Shown one piece after another: positions 25,008-35,253 of a DNA stretch of 64,000 nucleotides. Under the pieces are notes generated by a model, which made no database searches, was not told the origin of the DNA, and saw only the letters and a list, made by a program, of their open reading frames with translations. The stretch lies in the NCBI RefSeq assembly GCF_000213175.1, contig NW_009799101.1:1975631-2039630 (forward strand), written 5' to 3'. The stretch is from Neurospora tetrasperma FGSC 2508 (Eukaryota; Ascomycota; Sordariomycetes; Sordariales; Sordariaceae). The first letter of the stretch is position 1, and every line of letters starts with the position of its first letter. Position numbers and translations under genes: made by a program.

Positions 25008-27321
25008 TTAAGAGCTCAGTGGCGCCATAGAGGGCACATCGCCATTTCCAGCCGGCTGAACCTCCTTGCCACGACTGACAGGAGCATGATAACTACCGAT
25101 GCTTTGAAATCCCCTAAGAACGTAAAGATTTAGTATATTTGGCCAGACGAATCACTAGAGTCGAGAGTTGCACTTACTTTGTAAGATCAAAAGCCCGGTC
25201 CTCCTCCTCCTCGGCAGGGCTCGGGGGTTCTTCTACGCCGACCGTGGCGCCCCGGCTGGTTGTTCTCGTCGGACTTGCACTCCCGGCAGGCGACTTACTC
25301 CGCGCCGGTGGTGGGGGGCTGCTGCTCTGCGATGGCAGATTCCCATGTGTCTTGGAGGGGCTGGCGTCGTACTGAGCAGGCTTTAGCGGCGTACTTGAAA
25401 TATCGGCATATCTCCAGAACGGGGCGGGTGAGCTAGTCGGCATGTGTTGACTAGGCCGTTGGGCCGTGCTGGGGGGTACAAGCCGGGGATTAACTCGGTT
25501 TGGAGCCGGCGTAACGAGAGACGCACCGTCTTCCTGCAGGTACGACGGTCCCAACGTCGGCGATGCAGGCGTATCCTCCACTATCCCCAATGTACTCATT
25601 GTCGCAGGCTTCCGGATCGTCGACAGCGGGCTAGCCTCGGTACCATCCTCTGCTTTGTCAGGGAGAGGTTTGCGCTGGGCGGCGCGCACAGGCGTTGATT
25701 GCGAGTCGCGCAGTGTTGGGTGCGGTTGTGGCTGTGGCGAGTCAGAAGGCGAAATCTTCCGCTTACGAGACGACGCAGGCTCCTTGGCGGCCATGTCCTT
25801 CGGACCCTGCGTGATGTAATTCAGCCCGCTAGGAGAAGCTGGGTTAGAGTTGCCTCTATGTCCACCACGACCACCTCGGTACGCATTGCGTATCATGTCT
25901 TCACGGGCGTCGGCAACAATCTGCCACTTCATGCCTTTGCCAGGCTCGTCTGTCGATCTTGCGACCTTCTCGAATGACTTGTTCAACGAAAGATTGTGTC
26001 GAATCGAGTTCTGGAATAACATGTCTGTCAGCTATCCAAGCGCGAGGGTACAGCAACCGCTGGAGAAACATACCTGCCAGCCACCAGCGGGTTGATGCCT
26101 ATAGTATGAGTAGCGGTTCATGATGAACTGATAGATGCCGGAGAGATTGAGCTTCTGGTCTTCCGTGTTCATGATCGCCTGCGTGATCATTTGTGCATAG
26201 CTGAACTGTGGCTTGATGTGTTGGTTTTCGTCGAGACTAAGATCTACCTCGTTGTTGGTCATGACAAGCGGACCTGCCAGACCTTCGTGAACCGTCCTGT
26301 GCATCGGCGGTCGGGGAAGGTTAAGGGGAGGAGTGACGCCTCTCCTGTAGTCTGGAGGAGCTGGAGCCAATGCCTTCTGCGGTCCTTGGTTTCGGGGGGC
26401 GGCCTTGCTAGTCGGAGACACGGCCTGAAAAGCATGCGATTCTCCTGCTGAGGGAAGGGGATGGCGAGCTTGGCGAGGAGAAACCTGCGAGTCTGGGGGA
26501 ACGATGCCGGCTCGCTCGAGATAGTCCCTTTTGATTTGAAGAGCACTAATATCGGCAGGCAGAACAAACATCATCTCCATACCGCCAATCTCGATGACCT
26601 CGCCACTTCTCAGAGGCCCCTCATCACCCACTTTCCACGGGACACCATCAACCTTCAGCGCATTGCGGCCCTTGACGCGCAACCACCACTGCTCCTCTGT
26701 AGACTTGAAGTAGATAAGAGCATGCTGGCGAGAAACCTGCTTGTTGGGGCCAAGGTCGATGTGTACCACTTTGCTGGAGTCTTCCTCCTGGCTCTGGCCG
26801 GCGGTAGCTTGTATAGGTTCGGAGGAGCGACCGATATTAACATTGAGGCTCATGATGTAGTAGGTCCAGTCAAAGGCCGCGATTTTAGCAAAGGCCTGAA
26901 CGCCCTGGCTCGACTCGTGGATGCTGTTGGAGTGGTCCTTGCTAGCCTGAACATTCTTGGGCATCTCAAGATACTGTATCACGCGTGCCACCACCTGGTC
27001 ATCGTCGTTCATGTCTAGAGCTGACTGGTCGGCAACTAATGACGAGTCGGCCTCGTCGGCGAGATCGGTCGGCGCATCGTCGTCCTGCAGCGAAGAAAAA
27101 AAAAAGAGCGTGGTTAGTGGGAATCAGGCAGCCTATGGGGTAGTCAAAGAAAGTAACAAAGCGTGGCAAAGGAGAGGGATGTGCGAGAGCAGGGTGCGCC
27201 TTACCTTCTTGCGACGCTTCGAGGGCCGTGAGGGCGACGAGTCTCCAGTAACTGGATCGCTGAGATTTTGCTGGTCGGCAGTGTTGAAGCTCGCCGTATG
27301 CTTCGGTGGTGAAGGCGGCAT
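25008..27321 (-). CDS. FHA and forkhead domain transcription factor, Fkh1/Fkh2 type (4 exons, 688 aa)
   Basis: Exons 27321..27205, 27084..26074, 26010..25178 and 25113..25008; introns are GT..AG and all phases fit. The FHA domain spans residues ~114-213 (GRSS, then VSRQHALIYF), a phosphothreonine-binding fold. The winged-helix forkhead domain starts at ~330 (KPQFSYAQMITQAIMN) and, across the exon 2/3 junction, continues with WQNSIRHNLSLNKSFEK to ~420. The C-terminal half is Ser/Pro-rich with many SP/TP sites, as expected of a CDK-regulated factor. FHA plus forkhead is the arrangement of yeast Fkh1/Fkh2, which control the G2/M gene cluster and chromatin; that role is inferred here. The last exon, beginning GFQSIGSYHAPV, is placed by the GTAAGT donor and phase. 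If that intron is retained, the frame stops at once. Confidence 0.93.
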
Positions 27322-29923
27322 TGTGTGCGTGGGCGAAAGCGCTAGCACATGCGCTTGAGGTAGAGGTCTGATGGAGCTCGGGGATCGGAGGGGTTGAGGA
27401 GGTCGTAAGTAAACAGAGAGGTGTCAGGGGCCCGGGTGGTGGAAGTGGGTAGGCATCTACCGAGACCAATGTTCGGGTGGTGTAGCGGAGGGCGACGTTG
27501 GCAGACGTAATCAATATTGCCAGATCGGAGGGCGGCGCAGGTGCCGGATTCGTGTGCGTGCTGTTGCGGGCGATGAAGGTCGTGAAGTGTGGACGAAGAT
27601 CAATTGCGACAAATTTATTGAACTTCAAAGTTCCATCGATTAGAACCGGTTCCCCAGTCCCCTGCGTTGATGGCAGATGCTGCAAGGGGCCGCCAAGCCT
27701 TGGACCTTCCAATTACCAATGTCTGCAGGCCGGGGCAGTCAGACAACGTCAACAAGTTGGTTGAAGACAATGGAAGGGGGCCTCGGGGTGGTCAAAGGGC
27801 GCTGTGAGACTGATGGATAGCAGCGCGGCGATTTTGGAACACTTTCTTTCTTTCCTTCTTTGAAGCTTCAACTTTTGGCTGGATGCGTGAGCTCGGTCGT
27901 GGAGGGGGTAAGAAGAAAGAAAATCAGTTTTTCTCGGGCTCAAAGTATTCAAGATTGGACACTGTACAACTCGAGAGCAGAGAGGTTGCAGTGGTCGAAT
28001 GCGGCCCTGGGTTTCTGGGTAGTAGGTAGGTAGCTACTGTAGTAGGCAGGAGGTTTTTTGTAGTGTATTTTACGACACCACAGCAAAAAGGTGAGAATGA
28101 TTTGTTTAATTGACCCGGCGACGCTTTCTCCAAATCCCAGGTTTTTCGCGTGCGCAATTGGGAGGCATGCGCAGAATGCGGATTGAAGCAGGCACAGGCC
28201 GGTCACTGGCCAATGACTGCGTCAGATTACTGGGATTTTAGCGGGGCAGAGGTGGAGCATTCACGTGTCCAAGCTTCCGTCCACTCTGTTCGTCATCACT
28301 CCTTTCAAGGTAAGTAACTGAAGTAACGCAACGCAACCTTACGCCGTTCGGTGCAGTGTGGCCAACAACGGACCTCCTTCGATTTTCGGATGCACCCCCC
28401 CCAATGGTGACTTATGTTGCAACAACAAAGTTAAAGCAAACCAAAATGTTGCTCCAACATTGACATCAATGTATTGTCAATATCCGGTGAAATATGCAAG
28501 CAAAGCCCCGTGCCATTTCCAGACACCGCAAACAAAGCAATCACCACGCATCCTTCGGTCGCTTGTCGAAGGTTTGTTTACATCAATCAGGGGGGGTGAC
28601 GAATGAAGCGATGATGGATTGTCTTCTCTCTTGGCCGGGGTGGGGGTTGAAGAGGGGGGTAAGTACACTTGACATCGAAGAAGCACCGTTTGAGAGCTGT
28701 CTTTTCCACACCGTGACTCTTTCGTCCGTCCAGTCCTGTCTCCTTCCGCAGCACTCCAATGGGCAACTAGCAAGTCAATTTGGCAGACGGGAATGGATGG
28801 CAAATGGCTGGGCAGTCTGGGGGGGCAGGGGCGGGTACCTGAGCAGCTCCAGCCTCGATCAGATTTGGGCGTGCCCCCTGCTGTTAGGGGGTTGGCGGGG
28901 CTTGCTAGGATGGGAAGTTTAAGGTTGGGGCTTCTGGTGACAATTTGGAGATTTCCATAACCCGAATTACACATTTCGCACAATCATCGCCTTCGTCGCC
29001 TTGTGCTCTGAAGAAAGAGATGGCAAATTTATATGGCAGTTGCTTTCGAGCTCGTCTTCGTTATACCGCTGGAATGGCAATTCGGCACAGCACCCGAAAG
29101 TAGTATAGTAGTGCCGAGAACGACAAAAAAGGGGGGAAGCGGACGTATCATTCATACACACTGTGCAAGTAAACAAACTTCCCATGCTCCTTTTTCTTCT
29201 TTCACTTCTCACGTATCGTCTTGGATCAGCATGTTGGCCCTTGATCTCCAGCGCATGCTGCCACCAGCTGTTCGACCCTCTTTAGTCACTTGGTGCACGG
29301 TTTGATGTATCCTGCGAACAAGCAAGTTCATCAACCAGCCCTTCCCAACTAACACAACCCCGAGCCATGAGGGAGAAGTTGAAAGGTGGGTGCATTTTGT
29401 TCAAGCCAACGGAGCCGTTCTATATACAGAGGTTCCGTGAACGCACTCAAAATTAGATGCTCGCTCATCCCATCATGAAAAAAAAAAACATAGGAAACTC
29501 TAAGAAAAAAAGAAAAAAAAGTGGGGTGTGTCTGTATGCTTGCCTCCTCTTCTTGACCGCTTTATAAATGCTTCTAACGTACTGCCTTTCCCTTTTATTT
29601 TCCCGTTTCTGAAACATTGCTCTCCATATACAAGGATATCTCCATGACTTGTTGAGTCTTTTCCACGTGGCCGCCCTTATCATATGTTAATACAAGTATA
29701 TACAGAGTGCTTTTTAAAAGACGCCAACCAGCCAAGAGAATTCCAAAAAAGTTCCCCACAAGCCCAGGAACGCCAGCCATATCCGGTGCCTAACTTTTCT
29801 TCGATGATGATGATGATGGATAACAATGGATGATCATATACATCAAGTAACAGTTCAGTCAAAGAGCAATGACGTGGCAGTCATGGTACCATCGATCACA
29901 GAGACATGACAGGGTCAACACGT
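27322..29923. other. Intergenic between the forkhead and CLU genes
   Basis: About 2.6 kb. The first part is the promoter and leader of the forkhead gene and the end near 29,900 is 3' of CLU. No recognisable coding sequence was seen. Confidence 0.5.
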
Positions 29924-32900
29924 TTAGGCCTTGCCGCCACGCTTCTTAGGGTTGCTGGGTCCCTTGGACTTCTTACCGCCCTTCTTCTTCTCGCTGTTCT
30001 CAACAAACTTGACCAGCTCATCGATATTGCGGTTGTCAACGCCGACAGCGCTGGGCACAACACTTCCGATACCAGCCGCGCCAGCGGTGGCGTTGCGAGG
30101 GCTAAAGCCGAGACTACCCTTCGCGCGGCGAGCCTGGAGCTCCTTGGTGGCCTTGGCGACCGACACGGCATTGTGAGTGAGCTGAGTAAGCCAGTGCTCG
30201 GCCTCCTTGGTGTTCTTGTCCTCAGGGCCCAGGAGGGTCTTGAAGATGTTGTAACTCTCGCGCATGCGGTCGACGGCCTTCTTAGCATCCTGGTCGAGGG
30301 CAAGGGCCTGAGCAAGCTGGAACAAGAGGGTGGCGGAGTGCACGGTCTGCTCGCCAAAGACCTTGTTGCACACACGGAGGGACTCCTCGAACCAGCGGCG
30401 GGACTCGTGGTAGGCCTTGATGCTCTGCAACATGACGGCGTAGTTGTTCATGGTGGTGATCGTATCGGGATGGTCAGGTCCATAGATGACCTTCCAGAGA
30501 TCAAGAGCATGTCTGGCGTAGAGGAGAGCCTCCTTACTGTCACCACGCTGGTGGAGGAAAAGAGAGAGGTTGAGGTAGTTCAACACGGTCTCGGAGGAGT
30601 CAAGGCCGACGGTACGCTCGGCAACGATGGCGGCCTTGCGGGACAGCTCAACAGCGGCATCCTTCTGGCCCAGCTGGTAGTAGAGCTGTGACAGGGTATG
30701 GTACATCTGGGCAACCTCGGGGTGGACGAGACCATAGATCTGCTCATGCAGAGAGAGGGACTCGAGGAGAAGGTCCTCGCCGAGCTTCTTCTGGTTCTGG
30801 TAGATAGAGAGACGGCCGGCCTCGAGAGCCTCCTCGGCAAGGGCGCTACGGGGGGTAGAGTCCTTGACAATAGGAACAACATTGACAAAGTCGTCAGGGC
30901 TGAAGGTGTGGGGCACGGTCGCAACAGGAGCGGCGGCCACAGGGGACGTCTCACGAGCAGCCTTCTTCTTCTTCTTCTTTTTGTTGCCATCCTCAACGGG
31001 GGCAGGAGCAGGGGCAACAGGCTTCTCAGCAACAGGCTCAGCCTCACCCTCGGTGGCGACGAAAGCGTACTTCTTGTTCTGAATCTGGACACCGAGCTTT
31101 TGGGAAACCTCGCGGAGCATCTGGACGTGCTGGAGCTGGTTGTACCAGCCATCCTCCAGAGTAAATCTGAAGCGGTGGAGGATCTCCTGCTGCATGGCTT
31201 CCCTCAAACTTTCAGGAGTGACCTTCTCGAAGCTGTAGTCGGCATCGCTGAACACCTTGCGGAGCTCCTCATCGACTTCGGCGACAGGCGACGAGTTAAG
31301 ACCGAAGCCCAAGAAGCAGTTGAGAAGGTGGGCCAAGCAGGCTGAAGTCAAAGGCAGAGGCAAATATCTCAAGTACTTGGCAGCGACGTGCTTGAAAGCT
31401 CTGGCAATCATCTCACGAACGCAGAGCTGACGGAAGCACTCAACGCGGGTACCCTCGCTGAGGGTAGCAAGTTTACCGAGGTAACGCATGTTGATACCGC
31501 GGCGGTGCAGAAGGCGGGTGAGCGAACGGCCATCCATGGGGAAGCTGATGTCGGACTCCTTGAGATCGTTCAGAAGGGCAGGGATGACCGAGTCACGGAG
31601 GTAGGTGCAGGCGTCACGGACGTCCTGCTCATCCTGGGCCATCTCGGCCTTCTCCTCCTCAGTCTGAGGAACCTGGCCGCTGAAAACATCGGGGTTCAAG
31701 GCAAACTTAAAGTTGCTGATGTCGATGCGCTCATCCTCCTTGGCGGCTTCCTCATCCTTCTTCTCGGCGACCTCGGTGGACTCAGAAGCTTCCTCGGTCT
31801 TCTCAGTCTCCTCAGCCTTGGGCTCCTCAGACTTCTCAGCCTCCTCGGTCTTGGTCTCCTCGGTCTTGGCCTCCTCGGTGGCCTCCTCGCCCTCCTTCTT
31901 CTCCTCAGGCTTCTTGATGATGCCGCGCTTCAGGAGCTCGGCCTGGACGTACTCCCTGGTCTTTTGCTTGGCCAAAGCCTCGACAAGCTCAGGGCGGAGC
32001 ACAGTCATGCGGTGAGGGTATTCAGATCCCTCAGGTCCGCTCTCCTCCATCCAGGCAATGTCCAAGGGAGTGATGCGATACAGGTCCAAAACGTACTTGC
32101 GTCCATCAGTTCCGAGAAGACCCTTCATCTCAACACTGGCCTCAAGATCGTGGCGCTTGTTCTCCTTGTCCCAAACGGCGTGCTTCTTGACGCGCAGGGC
32201 AGTGGCGAGCTTCTCGAAAGAAGGAGCGAAGCGCTCATCAGCGGCAACAATGTCCTTACCGTCGACAGCACCGTAGTGGATTTGGTTCTCACCAGCCTCG
32301 GGCTGCTTGAAAATGCCGGGAACAATGCTCTGGCCGACAATGCGCTTACCGAGATAATCGATAACGACGGTGCCGGGAGTGTAGAGACCGTCAATGTCAA
32401 GCTGGTTCACGAGCTTGACACCGAGAACATCCTTGCCAGTGGCAACACGGGCCGCCTCATCGCCACCCTCGCTGGTGAAAGTGCCAACACCGTCAGCGCC
32501 GAAAGAGAAGAAGATGTTGTTGTAGACGAAGATCTGCGCATCCTTGTCCTCAGTAGGGTTGAGAGGGGCAACCTCGCCACGAGCGACAAGGACGGCACCG
32601 CGGGCAGCGGCATCAGTGTAGTCAGCAAAGAGCTTAGCAAGCAGACGCTCCCTGAAGACGCGATCCTGGATGGTCTCCTTGGGAAGCTCCTTGGCAGACT
32701 GGAACTCCTCATTCCAATCTCTCAAGGAGTCGACGTTCTCAGCGCCGCCGAGCAGGTAGGTCTCCTGCGAGCGGGTGTTGTCGGCCTCGTGGGCAATAAG
32801 GGAGGAGTTGATGGAAGGAATCAACCACGGCGCAGATGGGATAGTGTTGCCGACTTGGAACGTAGCCAAGGGATCCTTTTGGCTAGAAAACTCCTGGAAC

Positions 32901-34026
32901 TTCTTGAACGACTCCTCGAAAGAAGGAGAAAGCTTCTTGAGAAGGGTAAAGAGAGAGTGAGAGGCGCAATCCTTGGGGGCCGGCTTGGGGAGAGGGTCGA
33001 ACTTGGCATTGCTGCACCTGTTGACGAAGAAGCCACCAACATGGGCGGTAACGTGGTGCTGCTCACCCTCGTTGGTCTGGATGACAAGGTAGAGAAGGTG
33101 GCCCTTTTGCCTCCAGTATGCAGGAGGGGGGTTCCAGGGGGATAGGGAGATGGACTTGATGCTCTTGGGGGCGGGGCCGGTCTCCTTGGGGAGCAGAATA
33201 GCCAGGTCAGCAGGGGCCTGGAAGTCGTACTCCTTGATCTCGGCCTCGGGGGCATCGGGGTTCTCAACCACAATATCGTCGTGAACGGAAACGCCGGCAA
33301 GAACGCCGTGGACTGTATCGGTGCGGTCTCCGGAAGCACCAATCAGTTCGCGAATGCGGATGAGGTGAATGCGGGCCTCCTTTTCAGTGTAGGGGTCCTC
33401 GACAAGGTGTAGTTGGGCGCCGTGCTCGAGACCCTCGACGTCGGAAACCTGGATGAAGTCGTTGATCTTCTTGCCGTTGAACTCGAGGTGGAAGCACGAG
33501 AACTCGATGGCGATGGGGTGCTCAATTATCGACTGGCGGATCTCATGGATCTGCTCCATAGGGGACACCTGTTGCGCCGTCTTAGAACACTGGTTATTGG
33601 TGGTGATATGCGGTCATGGGACACATACAGGAATATCAAGGGTCTCGGTGGTGTTGGGGAGAACGATGGTCACGACGAAGGGCTGGTCCTCGAGGGCCTG
33701 CTCGGCGCCCTCCTCCGTCTGTTCCTGTTCTGTTGTGCCATTGACATCGGCCGGAGGCGTCTGGGTCTCGGGAACCTCGGGGACGGGGTTGCCTGGTGGG
33801 AGAAGAGGCTTGTGTTAGCGACGATGGACGGCGGCAGGTCTGGCAGATGGCATGTGTGCAGCGGGTAGGCAAGTAGGTAGGTGGGTGGGTGGGTAGGTAG
33901 GTATGACAGGTCCGGGGCTCGTCTCGTATCGAGTTTAATATGTACGACGCGGTGCTTGGGACTTGGTGTTGGTGTTGGCTTCTTACCCTCGGCAGCGGGA
34001 GTGGTTGCTTGGGATGCGTCCGCCAT
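29924..34026 (-). CDS. clu1: Clustered mitochondria protein CLU/Clu1 (3 exons, 1282 aa)
   Basis: Exons 34026..33987, 33792..33629 and 33568..29924; donors GTAAGA and GTATGT, acceptors CAG, phases consistent. The N-terminal ubiquitin-like CLU_N region (~55-130) begins around PFVVTIVLPNTTETLDIPVS. The central CLU domain lies at ~350-600 (from WNEEFQSAKELPKETIQDR), followed by a Glu/Lys/Thr-rich acidic stretch at ~630-695. An eIF3-p135-like region comes next, then tetratricopeptide repeats at ~1000-1200. The tail is Lys/Gly-rich (KKGGKKSKGPSNPKKRGGKA). CLU proteins are cytosolic, bind mRNAs for nuclear-encoded mitochondrial proteins and keep mitochondria evenly distributed; the yeast protein was also found with eIF3. 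Length agrees with the family. A long antisense frame at 31388-33145 is a codon-bias shadow. Confidence 0.96.
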
Positions 34027-35253
34027 GATTGTGAGTCGATACCTTGTGGACTAGCGCAGCAAGGTGTGGTGGACAAAGACAAAAAGACGACAGGCTCAGG
34101 TATATGAAGTGAGGTTGAAAGGAGGGGAATGGGGACAGAGGCTCGGTCGAGATACGGTCCTGGTCCTAGGCCTGGTCCTGGTCTTGGGATTCGAGGCACA
34201 CAAAAAAAGAGTGGTTTAAAAGTGGAATTCTACAGGTCCCTTGAACCGGGCAAGGCGACAGAAAAAACAGATCAGAGAGTCCAATTGGGAGGTTTTGGGG
34301 AAAAGTTCAAGACGTGCAAGCCGTAGAGAGGTCTCACGTCCAGAAATATATTCAGAGTAAGGTATGTAGGGTATGCAGGTCCTGTAAATGACTCTTTCCC
34401 TTCACCTTCGGCCTTTCACCACAGTCTGGGGGCGTCGGATCAAACATCAACTTTTTTTTTCTCGTCTCGGCCTATGATGCAGGTTACTGCCGGGTCCAGC
34501 GGCCGGCAACAGCCCGAGACCAGGGCATGACTCGAGGCGGGCAAAGGCGGGCAGGCGGGTACCGCGAGTGGTAAGGTACCTCCGGGTAGGTAGGTTTGAA
34601 AGGGTCCATCATATACCTCGCTCTACTCCCTCTCCATTCCCCCGCCTTCAACACTTCTGCAATCGAGGGAGGGACGGGAGACACGGAGCCTCTATAACCA
34701 CTATTTACAGCGCCGAGTACCCGCCCTCCGACACAGCTCGCGACACTCCAAGCAAGGGCGAAGACGGGCAGCACTCGACCTGGAAGTTCAAAAAAGTCAC
34801 TCCCCACTGCAGTTCCCGACAACCGAAGCAGAGGGCGGAGGGTGGCTCGAGCGTCCTAGAAGGGCGCGATTCCTGTTTCCACGGGACCTGGTTGGCCGAG
34901 AGATTGCGACACATTCCATCCTGCGTTTCCCGTCCATTTACTCCGCCCAGTCCAAGACGCTAGTCCAGAGACGGTATTCTCAAGTAAACATCAATACCTA
35001 TCATTCCGTCCAGAACCGCGACCAAAAGACAATCTGGAACACAACATTTCGACAACCAGCAACCCACCAAACCAAGCATGTATCAGCATTGAACAAGAGA
35101 TTCGGCGGTTTTTTTTCTTTTTGGAGTATGGGTACCTTAAACAGTATCTTGGTTTAATTGCTTCTGCTTATTCGCGAACATTTGGGTCATTTTGATATTC
35201 GTCACCGACATCAATCACCACTTCAGCTTATTGCTCAACATCCTTTTCTCTTC
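34027..35253. other. Divergent intergenic region between CLU and the 970-aa gene
   Basis: About 1.2 kb between divergent starts, so it should hold both promoters. A GGTAGGTA-type repeat lies just inside the first CLU intron and an AT-rich stretch precedes 35254. No coding sequence recognised. Confidence 0.5.

Noticed and set aside
31388-33145. 585-codon frame antisense to CLU
   Set aside because: Same codon-bias shadow; Leu/Gly/Val-rich composition mirrors the sense codons.
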